The notes under the pieces: model-generated
Seen by the model: only the letters and a program-made list of their open reading frames with translations
What the model was told of the DNA's origin: nothing
The model's database searches: none
In this document: positions 18,163 through 26,075 of the stretch, one piece after another
Position numbering within the stretch: position 1 is the stretch's first letter
How the letters are laid out: each line of letters begins with the position of its first letter
Assembly: GCA_019634925.1 (NCBI GenBank)
Contig: JAHCAL010000005.1
Span: 229,985-293,984, forward strand
DNA length: 64,000 nt
Source of the DNA: Pseudomonadales bacterium
Lineage (GTDB): Bacteria; Pseudomonadota; Gammaproteobacteria; Pseudomonadales; Azotimanducaceae
Reading direction: 5' to 3'
Program-made: the position numbers and the translations under genes

Positions 18163-18948
18163 TCAGCGCCGAGCGAACGGCGTCTGCATGAGGTGGTGCC
18201 CGCCGTCGAGGATCAGGGTTTCACCGGTCACCACCGATCCGCTGCCGAGGAAGAACAGGATCACTTCCGCGACCGTGTCGGGCGTGCAGGTCAGCTTGAG
18301 CGGCGTGCTCTGCTCGAGCGCCGCCTTGGTCCGGGCGTAGGTTTCCGCACCCATGCCCTGCTCCAGCCAATCCCCCTGGATGAAGCCGGGACAGACCGTG
18401 TTCAGGCGGATCTCCGGTCCGAGCACACGCGCCAGCGACAGCCCAAGCGTGATCAGCGCGCCCTTGGACGCTGCATAGGCGATGGAACTGCCGACGCCCA
18501 TCACGCCGGCGATCGACGCCACGTTCACGATGCTGCCGCGCCCGCCGCGCCGCATCGCCGGCTCGACGGCCCGCACCATCTGGTAGGCGCCCACCGTGTT
18601 GACCGCATAGATGCGCTGGAAATCGTCGGCGGAGAGCCCCTCGAGGTTGCGGTGGTCGCAGAAGCGGGTCGTACCGGCGTTGTTGACCAGGGCATCGATG
18701 CGGCCCCAGCGCGTGTCCGCGATCTCGGCAAGCCTGCGGCAGTCCGCATCGTTCGCCACATCGGCCTGGACTACTTCGGTCTCGACGCCGTAGGCGGCGC
18801 ATGCCGCCCGGGTCGCTTCCGCACCATCCCGGTTGCTCGCGTAGTTGATCACCACGTTGCAGCCCCGCTCGGCAAGCTGTCGTGCCGTCGCGGCACCTAC
18901 GCCGGATGAGCTGCCGGTCACGATCGCGACGCCACCTTCCAGATCCAT
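18163..18948 (-). CDS. SDR family oxidoreductase
   Basis: This 261-residue classical short-chain dehydrogenase has cofactor motif 'TGSSSGVGAATA' (about 11-22), 'NNAG', the catalytic Ser in 'VNVASIAG' and the Tyr-x-x-x-Lys in 'YAASKGAL'. The Rossmann glycines suggest NAD(P)(H) use. The substrate cannot be told. The start at 18948 has GGGAGA upstream; the frame is open 21 codons further but lacks SDR similarity there. It is transcribed divergently from a second SDR gene across a 222-bp gap in which I see no other gene. Confidence 0.88.
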   Translation of the reverse strand: MDLEGGVAIVTGSSSGVGAATARQLAERGCNVVINYASNRDGAEATRAACAAYGVETEVVQADVANDADCRRLAEIADTRWGRIDALVNNAGTTRFCDHRNLEGLSADDFQRIYAVNTVGAYQMVRAVEPAMRRGGRGSIVNVASIAGVMGVGSSIAYAASKGALITLGLSLARVLGPEIRLNTVCPGFIQGDWLEQGMGAETYARTKAALEQSTPLKLTCTPDTVAEVILFFLGSGSVVTGETLILDGGHHLMQTPFARR

Positions 18949-19170
18949 GATTGATTCTCCCTGCTCGATTTGACGGCTCGCCCGTTCGACGCATCGTCGA
19001 CGACCGATCACCCTGCCGTACGATGGTCGGGGACCCTATCAGAGCGTCGCGCCGATCGCCAGGCGAGCACGCGGCACAAGCGCCGGGCGTTCGAGCGCCG
19101 CGGGCCGGTGGAGCACCGCTGGTCGATCCAGTACCATCCGCCGCGACCCGAATTCACGGAACCAGCACGC

Positions 19171-19953
19171 ATGGCATTCAAACCTTTCGATCTGACCGGC
19201 AAGGTCGTGGTCATCACCGGCGGCAATGGCGGCATCGGCCTCGGCATGGCGACCGGACTGGCCCAGGCCGGCGCCGAAGTCAGCATATGGGGCACCCGGG
19301 CGGACAAGAACGAAGCCGCGCTGGCGAAACTCGCCGCCATCGGGCCCAAGGTCACGGCAGAGGTCTGCAACGTCGCGGACGAAGCGGACGTCGCGCGCTG
19401 CTTCGCCGCGACGCTCGGTGCGCACGGCCGCGTCGACGGCTGCTTCGCGAACGCAGGAATCGGCGGGCGCGGCACCCGGTTCGACGACACGACCGACGAG
19501 GAGTGGCAGCGGGTGCTCGCCGTCAATCTCGATGGAGTGTTCTACACGTTCAAACATGCGGCCCGACACATGCGGGAACGTGCTGAACGCGGCGATCCCG
19601 GCGGCCGGCTGGTCGGGACCGCGAGTCTCGCGGCGCTGTCCGGGCAGGCCCGCGGCGAGCACTATGCCGCCACCAAGGGTGGCCTGGTCTCCATGATCAA
19701 GGCGCTGGCCGTCGAATACGCCCGCTACGGCGTGACCGCCCACACGATCCTGCCGGGCTGGATCGAGACCGCGATGACCGAAGGCTCGTTCCACAATCCC
19801 AAGTTCGTCGACAACGTGCTGAAGCGCATTCCGATGCGGCGCTGGGGGCAGCCGGAGGACTTCGCTGCGATCGCGGTCTACATCATGAGCGACGCGAGTG
19901 CCTACCACACCGCCGAGACGTTCCTGATCGACGGCGGCTATTACGTATTCTGA
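19171..19953 (+). CDS. SDR family oxidoreductase
   Basis: This 260-residue classical short-chain dehydrogenase has cofactor motif 'TGGNGGIGLGMA' (about 15-26), 'ANAGIGG', Ser in 'GTASLAALSG' and Tyr-x-x-x-Lys in 'HYAATKGG'. It ends with the SDR-typical 'LIDGGYYVF'. The start at 19171 puts the Rossmann motif at the usual distance; a frame open from 18970 would add a non-conserved 67 residues. It is followed after 23 bp by the HAD gene in the same direction and is probably co-transcribed. Substrate unknown. Confidence 0.88.
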   Translation: MAFKPFDLTGKVVVITGGNGGIGLGMATGLAQAGAEVSIWGTRADKNEAALAKLAAIGPKVTAEVCNVADEADVARCFAATLGAHGRVDGCFANAGIGGRGTRFDDTTDEEWQRVLAVNLDGVFYTFKHAARHMRERAERGDPGGRLVGTASLAALSGQARGEHYAATKGGLVSMIKALAVEYARYGVTAHTILPGWIETAMTEGSFHNPKFVDNVLKRIPMRRWGQPEDFAAIAVYIMSDASAYHTAETFLIDGGYYVF

Positions 19954-19976
19954 CCTGCACGCTTGGAGAACCATTC

Positions 19977-20618
19977 ATGATCGAGGCCATTCTGTGGGAC
20001 TTCGGCGGGGTCCTGACGACCAGCCCGTTCGAGGCATTCAACCGCTTCGAGCGCGAACGCGGTCTGCCGCTCGACTTCATCCGCAGGGTCAATGCGACCA
20101 ATCCGGAAGACAACGCCTGGGCGCGTTTCGAGTCGAGCCGCATCGATCTCGATGCGTTCGACTCCATGTTTGCCGAGGAATCGACCGCGCTCGGTCATAC
20201 CGTAGCCGGACGGGACGTGGTCGCACTCCTGTCCGGCGACATCCGACCGCGCATGGTCGAGGTGCTGCAGGTGTGCAAGACCCGTTACCGGGTTGCCTGC
20301 ATCACCAACAACGTGCGCTCCGGCCACGGGCCCGGCATGGCCGCGAGCAGCGAACGCGCCGACCGGGTGGCGGGCGTGATGGGGCTCTTCGATCTGGTCG
20401 TGGAGTCGAGCCTCGAAGGCATCCGCAAGCCGGATCCGCGCATCTACCGGCTCACCTGCGAACGGCTGGGCGTCGAGCCCGCCGCGGCGGTGTTCCTCGA
20501 CGATCTCGGCATCAATCTGAAACCGGCCCGCGAACTCGGCATGCGCACCATCAAGGTGGTCGACGAGGACCAGGCCATCCGCGAACTCGCGGCAGTGACC
20601 GGACTCGCGCTGCCCTGA
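19977..20618 (+). CDS. HAD-like hydrolase (epoxide hydrolase N-terminal/ACAD10-type)
   Basis: This 213-residue protein shows HAD motif I in 'LWDFGGVLTTSPF' with the nucleophile Asp8, but the second Asp usual in HAD phosphatases (DxD) is Gly here. Motif II is 'CITNN', the Lys is in 'EGIRKPDPRIYRL', and motif IV is 'FLDDLGINL'. The DFGGV form is typical of the epoxide-hydrolase N-terminal/ACAD10-like branch. Loss of the general acid Asp makes ordinary phosphatase activity uncertain. A GGAGA precedes the start. It is probably an operon partner of the SDR gene before it. Confidence 0.8.
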   Translation: MIEAILWDFGGVLTTSPFEAFNRFERERGLPLDFIRRVNATNPEDNAWARFESSRIDLDAFDSMFAEESTALGHTVAGRDVVALLSGDIRPRMVEVLQVCKTRYRVACITNNVRSGHGPGMAASSERADRVAGVMGLFDLVVESSLEGIRKPDPRIYRLTCERLGVEPAAAVFLDDLGINLKPARELGMRTIKVVDEDQAIRELAAVTGLALP

Positions 20619-20657
20619 CCGGCGACGCCAGCACGCAGAGCGGTTCGACGGTGCTGT

Positions 20658-20900
20658 TCAGCCGCCCTCGATCCGCTGCATGAAGAATACCTCGCTGTCC
20701 TTGCCGATCGGCTCGAGGTACGCGTCCTGATAGATCTGCCCGTCGATCGCGACGGCGCAGCGCGCGAATGCTTCCCGCGCGCCTGGCCAGCGCTCGTCGA
20801 GCGCCTCCAGCAGTTCGCGGAAGCTCGCTGCGGGCAGCTCCACCACATGCTGCCCGCCCGTGTAGACGAGCAGATGATCCGCGATCACGACCCGTGCCAT
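20658..20900 (-). CDS. MoaD/ThiS-like ubiquitin-fold protein ending in Gly-Gly
   Basis: This 80-residue small protein has a beta-grasp-like pattern and ends in 'QRIEGG'. A C-terminal Gly-Gly is the site of thiocarboxylation in MoaD and ThiS. It lies 40 bp downstream of the molybdopterin-binding hydroxylase subunit on the same strand, so a role in molybdopterin sulfur transfer for that enzyme is a reasonable inference. The start at 20900 gives the usual family length (about 80). It is less conserved than canonical MoaD and could serve another sulfur-transfer path. Confidence 0.65.
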   Translation of the reverse strand: MARVVIADHLLVYTGGQHVVELPAASFRELLEALDERWPGAREAFARCAVAIDGQIYQDAYLEPIGKDSEVFFMQRIEGG

Positions 20901-20940
20901 GGATGGCCGGATGACCGAATGGCGCCCCGCGCCACCGGCA

Positions 20941-23205
20941 TCAGCCGCCGGCCGCTTCCAGCGCGGCCAGTACCCGGGGCGGCGCGAGCGGCAGGTCGTG
21001 AATGCGCACGCCGGTCGCGCGCGCCACGGCATTCGCTGCCGCGGCCAGCGGCGCCACGATCGGCGTCTCGCCGACGCCGCGCACGCCGAACGGGTGGCTC
21101 GGGTTCGGCACCTCGATGATCTGGGTGTCGATCATCGGCAGGTCGGATGCGACCGGGATCCGGTAGTCGAGGAAGCCGGCGTTCTGCATCACGCCCTGTT
21201 CGTCGTAGATGTATTCCTCGTTCAGCGCCCAGCCGAGGCCCTGCGCGGCACCGCCCTGGATCTGACCCTCCACGTAGGCGCGGTGGATCGCCTTGCCCGC
21301 GTCCTGGATGGCCGTGAACGCGAGTACGTCGACCTTGCCGGTTTCCCGGTCGACCGCGAGGTCCGCGAAGTTGACCGAGAAGCCCGCGCCCGCGCCCTGC
21401 GCATTCAGCGAGGCGCGGCCGAGCAGCGGTCCGCCGGTCCTGGCGGCGTTGCCGGCGATCTCGGCGAGGCTCAGCGGTTTCAGTTCGGCATTCACGCCCG
21501 GCGCAGGTATCGCCCGACCGTCTTCCCAGAGCACCTGGTCGGCGTCCACGCCCCAGGTTGCCGCCGCGCGTGCTTTGCACTGCGCGATGATGTCCTCGCA
21601 CGCACGCACGACGGCCATGCCGGTGGCGAAGGTCGTACGGCTGCCACCGGTGACATTGGAGAAGCCGGTGCTCTCGGTATCGCCGATCAGGGCACGGATC
21701 TGTTCGTACGGCACACCCAGCGTCTCCGCGGCCATCATGCACATGGACGCGCGCGATCCGCCGATGTCCGGGCTCCCCTCGACCAGCGTGACGGTGCCGT
21801 TCTCGTTGATGTGCACCTCGGCGCTCGACTGCATGCCGACGTTGAACCAGAACCCGACCGCCACCCCGCGCCCGGCACCTGCCGGCACGGGCCGCGTGTA
21901 GTTGGGGTGGACCCTGGCCGCTTCGAGACATGCCTTGAGGCCGATCGGCGGGAACTTGGGCCCGTAGGGCGCCTGCGTGCCCGCTTCGGCGGCATTCTTC
22001 AGGCGCAGATCGATCGGATCGATGCCGAGCCGAATGGACAGTTCGTCGATCGCGCATTCCATCGCGTACATCGACTGCGGCGCACCCGGCGCGCGGTACG
22101 CCGCGACCTTGGGTTTGTTGACCAGCACGTCGAACGCCTCGACCTGGAAGTGCTCGAGCACGTACGGGGCGAACACGGTCATCGCGCCGGGCCCCATCGG
22201 CGCTCCTGCATACGCGCCCGCTTCGTAGGCGAGCCAGGCGCTGGCGGCGGTGAACGTGCCGTCGCGCCGCGCGCCGAGCCTGATCCGGCAGATCGCACCC
22301 GAGGTCGGTCCGGTCGCGCGGAACACTTCCTCGCGCGTCATCATCATCTTGACCGGACGCCGCGCCTTGCGCGACAGCAGCACCGCGAGCGGCTCCAGGT
22401 ACACGACCGTCTTGCCGCCGAAGCCGCCGCCGATCTCGGACGCGATGAACTTCAGGTCCGCGATGTTCATGCGCAGGACCTTGGCGGTCATTGCGCGAAA
22501 CTCGAAGTGCCCCTGCGTGCAGCACCATACGGTGGTCTGGCCCTGCTCGTTGGCGCTCGCCACACAGGCGTGCGGCTCGATGTAGCCCTGGTGCGCCATG
22601 GGGATGCGGTACTCGCCTTCGACGATCACATCGGCCTGCGCGAATCCTTCGTCGACGTTGCCGCGCCCGAGCTTCATGACGGCGGCGATGTTGCTCGGCC
22701 GCTCCGGTTTCTCGGGCAGGTTCTTCGTGAAGCAGTTGGGATCGAGCAGCGGCGCATCGGGCTGCATCGCGCTGAGCAGGTCGAGCACCGGCGGCAGGAC
22801 CTCGTAGCGGACCTCGATCGCCGCGAGCGCTGCTTCCGCAACGCTCTGCGACGAGGCGGCGACCGCCGCGACCGCATGCCCGTGGTAGAGCACCTTGTCG
22901 CGCGCCATGATGTTCTTCGCCAGGTCCGAGACGTCTCCGCCGCCCTCGCCCCCGATGGCACCGCGCTCGGACTCGGGGAAGTCCGCGCCGGTGATCACGG
23001 CAAACACGCCGGGCATGGCGCGCGCCCGGCTCGTGTCGATGCCGAGTATCCGCGCGTGCGCGTGCGGGCTGCGCAGCACCTTGCCGTAGATCTGGTTGGG
23101 CAGGTTCAGGTCGGCGCCGTACTGGGCGCGGCCGGTCACCTTGTCGACGCCGTCCGGACGGATCGGCGAGGTGCCGATCACCTTGTAATCGATTGCTTCG
23201 GACAT
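20941..23205 (-). CDS. Molybdenum hydroxylase large subunit, xanthine dehydrogenase/CoxL family
   Basis: This 754-residue subunit binds the molybdopterin cofactor at the active site of a xanthine dehydrogenase-type hydroxylase. Visible motifs are 'GGGFGGK', 'AYRAPGAPQ' near the Mo centre and the catalytic Glu in 'GVGETPIV' near the C terminus. It lacks the VAYRCSFR loop of form I CO dehydrogenase, so CO oxidation is not supported. The usual three-subunit set is present on the same strand: FAD subunit, 2Fe-2S subunit, then this. The substrate (purine, aldehyde, N-heterocycle or similar) is unknown. Confidence 0.88.
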   Translation of the reverse strand: MSEAIDYKVIGTSPIRPDGVDKVTGRAQYGADLNLPNQIYGKVLRSPHAHARILGIDTSRARAMPGVFAVITGADFPESERGAIGGEGGGDVSDLAKNIMARDKVLYHGHAVAAVAASSQSVAEAALAAIEVRYEVLPPVLDLLSAMQPDAPLLDPNCFTKNLPEKPERPSNIAAVMKLGRGNVDEGFAQADVIVEGEYRIPMAHQGYIEPHACVASANEQGQTTVWCCTQGHFEFRAMTAKVLRMNIADLKFIASEIGGGFGGKTVVYLEPLAVLLSRKARRPVKMMMTREEVFRATGPTSGAICRIRLGARRDGTFTAASAWLAYEAGAYAGAPMGPGAMTVFAPYVLEHFQVEAFDVLVNKPKVAAYRAPGAPQSMYAMECAIDELSIRLGIDPIDLRLKNAAEAGTQAPYGPKFPPIGLKACLEAARVHPNYTRPVPAGAGRGVAVGFWFNVGMQSSAEVHINENGTVTLVEGSPDIGGSRASMCMMAAETLGVPYEQIRALIGDTESTGFSNVTGGSRTTFATGMAVVRACEDIIAQCKARAAATWGVDADQVLWEDGRAIPAPGVNAELKPLSLAEIAGNAARTGGPLLGRASLNAQGAGAGFSVNFADLAVDRETGKVDVLAFTAIQDAGKAIHRAYVEGQIQGGAAQGLGWALNEEYIYDEQGVMQNAGFLDYRIPVASDLPMIDTQIIEVPNPSHPFGVRGVGETPIVAPLAAAANAVARATGVRIHDLPLAPPRVLAALEAAGG

Positions 23206-23257
23206 GTTCCTGTAACCTCCTGCAGTTCCGGTTCCGGTCGGCCTGCGCGCCCCAGCC

Positions 23258-23737
23258 TCAGGCGGGATGCGCCAGTTCGCGTGCCGCGTCCTGTACCGCG
23301 CGAATGATCTTGTCGTAACCCGTGCAGCGGCACAGGTTGCCGGCGAGCCAATAGCGAATGGTCGTCTCGTCCGGCTCGGGGTGCTTCTCGAGCAGCGCCT
23401 TGGTCGCGACGATCAGACCCGGTGTGCAGATCCCGCACTGGAGCGCGGCATGTTCGAGAAACTTCTGCTGGATCGGGTGCAGGCCTGCATCCGTGGCAAT
23501 GCCCTCGATGGTCGTGATCGCGTGTCCACCGGTTTCGGCCGCGAGGACCAGGCAGGCGCAGACGAGCCGCCCGTCCATCAGTACGCTGCACGCGCCGCAG
23601 TCCCCGGTCGCACAACCCTCCTTGGTGCCGGTGCGGCCGAGGGTCTCGCGGAGCACTTCGAGCAGCGACTGCTGGGGCTCGCACAGGAATTCGACGACCT
23701 CGCCGTTGATGGCGGTTTCGATCTGGATCTTGTTCAC
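23258..23737 (-). CDS. Molybdenum hydroxylase 2Fe-2S subunit
   Basis: This 159-residue subunit has a plant-type ferredoxin domain ('EGCATGDCGACSV' plus a later Cys) and a C-terminal helical domain with 'CGICTPGLI' and 'NLCRCTGYDKI'. These give the eight cysteines for two [2Fe-2S] clusters that carry electrons from the Mo site to FAD. Start: a GTG at 23737 preceded by GAGGAG at 9 nt; an upstream open frame lacks similarity. It lies between the FAD subunit (22 bp upstream) and the large subunit (52 bp downstream). Confidence 0.92.
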   Translation of the reverse strand: MNKIQIETAINGEVVEFLCEPQQSLLEVLRETLGRTGTKEGCATGDCGACSVLMDGRLVCACLVLAAETGGHAITTIEGIATDAGLHPIQQKFLEHAALQCGICTPGLIVATKALLEKHPEPDETTIRYWLAGNLCRCTGYDKIIRAVQDAARELAHPA

Positions 23738-23759
23738 GTTCGATTGCTCCTCGATTCGC

Positions 23760-24644
23760 TTACGCGCCGGCGCCGCGGGCCCGGTCGCGGGCTGTTGCGG
23801 CGGCGCGCCGGCACAGCACGGCGATGATGGTACGGCGATAATCCGCCGTGCCGCGCTTGTCGGTGATCGGCGACGCCGCGGCGCTGCAGGCCGCACCGGC
23901 CGCGGCGAGCGCCGCGTCGTCGATGCGGGTTCCCACCAGGGCCTGACCGGCAGCCGGCACCAGGAGTGCACGCGGCGCGACGGCCCCGATGCCGATCCGC
24001 GCCGCGGTGCAGACCCCGTTCGTGTCCAGTGTCACGCTGACGCCGCAGCCGGCGACCGCGATGTCCATCTCGGTGCGCGGCGTGAAGCGCAGATACGCAT
24101 CCGCGGTGCCTGGGGCCGGCCGCGCGAGCTTCAGACCGACCAGGAACTCCCCGGCCGCGAGTGCGTTGCGCCCAACGCCGACCACGAAGTCTTCGACCGG
24201 CAGTTCGCGCCTGCCGGCAGGCCCGGCGATCACGGTACGGGCGCCGGTCGCGATCAGCGCCGGAATGGTGTCGCCGGCGGGTGAGGCGTTGCAGAGGTTG
24301 CCGCCGAGCGAAGCGCGCCCCTGGATCTGGGTCGAACCGATCAGGTCGGCGGACTCGAGCAGGCCGGGGAACAATGCGGCGAGTTCGGCATGGTCGTTCA
24401 GCACGGCGCTCGGAATCGCAGCGCCAATGAAGATTTCGGCACCATCGAGCCGGAGCGTGCCGGTCTCCGCCACACCCTTGATGTCGACGATGGTACGCGG
24501 CGTGCGATCGACACCGCGCATCTGCACCAAGAGGTCGGTGCCGCCGGCGAGCACCTGCGCCCTGCGGCCGGCACGCGCATGCTCACCGAGCAGCGTGACC
24601 ACCTCGTCGACGCTGCCGGGCGCCGCATAACTGAAACCGCCCAT
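23760..24644 (-). CDS. Molybdenum hydroxylase FAD-binding subunit
   Basis: This 294-residue CoxM/XdhB-type subunit shows the FAD-binding signatures 'LAGGTDLLVQM' (about 32-42) and 'ASLGGNLCNASPAGD' (about 105-119). It passes electrons from the iron-sulfur subunit to the final acceptor. It is the first gene of the leftward operon; an 84-bp gap separates it from the divergent prolidase gene. The ATG at 24644 is preferred because it places the conserved N terminus 'FSYAAPGSVDE' at the usual position. Confidence 0.9.
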   Translation of the reverse strand: MGGFSYAAPGSVDEVVTLLGEHARAGRRAQVLAGGTDLLVQMRGVDRTPRTIVDIKGVAETGTLRLDGAEIFIGAAIPSAVLNDHAELAALFPGLLESADLIGSTQIQGRASLGGNLCNASPAGDTIPALIATGARTVIAGPAGRRELPVEDFVVGVGRNALAAGEFLVGLKLARPAPGTADAYLRFTPRTEMDIAVAGCGVSVTLDTNGVCTAARIGIGAVAPRALLVPAAGQALVGTRIDDAALAAAGAACSAAASPITDKRGTADYRRTIIAVLCRRAAATARDRARGAGA

Positions 24645-24728
24645 TGATCCTCCCGGGATATCCCACAAACTGCGCCAAACCGGCACACTAGCACGAACCC
24701 GATACGCACGGGAGAGCGGCAGGAGACC

Positions 24729-26075
24729 ATGGCAGACCAAGAGTACTCGCACCATCTCGAGGTGCTCGCCGAACGCTGGGCACGCGCACTCGAGGCGGCG
24801 GGCTTCGATACGGCGATCGTCGCGGCCGGTTCCCCGCGCAATTATTTCCTGGACGACCAGGCGCCGCCGTGGCGCAGCAACCCGCACTTCACGCAGTGGC
24901 TGCCGGGCGGCGCCTTTCCGCACAGCGCGCTCCTGCTCAGACCCGGGCAGCGGCCCCGCCTGTACTTCCATGGGCCAGAGGACTACTGGCACCAGCCGCC
25001 CGCCGTGCCGGACTGGATAGGCTCGGCCATGGAGGTCCTGTTGTTCGACGACACCCTGCGCCTCGACGCAGCGGTCGCCGCCGCGGCCGCGAGCAACCGC
25101 ACGGCGCGGATCGCCGAGCCCGGCGCGACCGCGGCGCTGCCCGGGGTGGTCGACAACCCACCCCTGCTGCTCGACCTGCTGCATTTCGAACGCGCCCGCA
25201 AGACACCGTTCGAACTGGCCTGCATGCGGGAGGCGACCGCGCTCGCCGTGCGCGGCCACGCGGCCGCGCACGCGGCCTATCTGGACGGCGCGAGCGAGTA
25301 CCGGATCCACATGCAATATCTGCTTGCATCCGGCCAGACGAGTGAGGATCTGCCCTACCCCAGCATCGTCGCGCAGAACACGCACGCGGGGGTACTCCAC
25401 TATCAGCACTACGATCGCGACCCACCGACCGTCCGGCGCAGCTTCCTGATCGACGCGGGCGCCACCTGGCGTGGCTACGCGGCCGACGTGACGCGCACCT
25501 ACACGGCCGCCGGCGCACCGGACGGCGACGTGTTCGAATCCCTCGTCACGGCACTCGACCGCGCGCAGCTCGCGCTGATCGCTGGTATCCGGCCCGGGCT
25601 CGACTACGTCGCCCTGCACGAAGCGGCGCACCGCGCGGTCGCCGCGATTCTCGCCGGACACGCACTGGTGACGTGTTCGGCCGAGGCCGCGTTCGACACC
25701 GGCATCACGCGCGCCTTCCTGCCACACGGACTCGGCCACCTGATCGGTCTGCAGACGCACGACGTCGGCGGACTGCAGGCCGAAGCGGCCGGGCGACTGC
25801 GGCCGCCGCCGGCGATCTACCCGGCGCTGCGCCTGACCCGCACCGTCGAGCCGGACCAGGTCTTCACGATCGAGCCGGGCCTCTACTTCATTCCCATGCT
25901 GCTCGCGGAACTTGCGCGCGCCGATGCAGGACGGTACGTCGACTGGTCCCTGGTCGACCGGTTGCGCCCGTTCGGCGGCATCCGGATCGAGGACAACGTC
26001 GTGGTCACCGCGAGCGGGACGCAGAACCTCACCCGCGCCGCGTTCGCCCGCACGCAGGGCACGGTTCAGTCATGA
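24729..26075 (+). CDS. pepQ: Xaa-Pro dipeptidase (prolidase), M24 family
   Basis: This 448-residue protein has the N-terminal creatinase-like domain followed by the pita-bread metallopeptidase domain. The five metal ligands are visible: Asp in 'LIDAGATW', Asp in 'YAADVTRTY', His in 'LPHGLGHLIG', Glu in 'FTIEPGLYF' and Glu in 'GIRIEDNVV'. 'THDVGG' is typical of PepQ. It splits dipeptides with C-terminal proline in the cytoplasm. It overlaps the DPP-IV gene by ATGA, giving a proline-peptide degradation operon. Confidence 0.92.
   Translation: MADQEYSHHLEVLAERWARALEAAGFDTAIVAAGSPRNYFLDDQAPPWRSNPHFTQWLPGGAFPHSALLLRPGQRPRLYFHGPEDYWHQPPAVPDWIGSAMEVLLFDDTLRLDAAVAAAAASNRTARIAEPGATAALPGVVDNPPLLLDLLHFERARKTPFELACMREATALAVRGHAAAHAAYLDGASEYRIHMQYLLASGQTSEDLPYPSIVAQNTHAGVLHYQHYDRDPPTVRRSFLIDAGATWRGYAADVTRTYTAAGAPDGDVFESLVTALDRAQLALIAGIRPGLDYVALHEAAHRAVAAILAGHALVTCSAEAAFDTGITRAFLPHGLGHLIGLQTHDVGGLQAEAAGRLRPPPAIYPALRLTRTVEPDQVFTIEPGLYFIPMLLAELARADAGRYVDWSLVDRLRPFGGIRIEDNVVVTASGTQNLTRAAFARTQGTVQS

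Noticed and set aside
20899..23307. Rightward 802-codon frame opposite the molybdenum hydroxylase large subunit
   Set aside because: His/Arg/Asp-rich antisense translation of a conserved gene; an effect of GC-rich third positions.
20941..24644. Carbon monoxide dehydrogenase (coxMSL) as the operon's identity
   Set aside because: The large subunit has AYRAPGAPQ in place of the VAYRCSFR active-site loop; only family-level assignment is justified.
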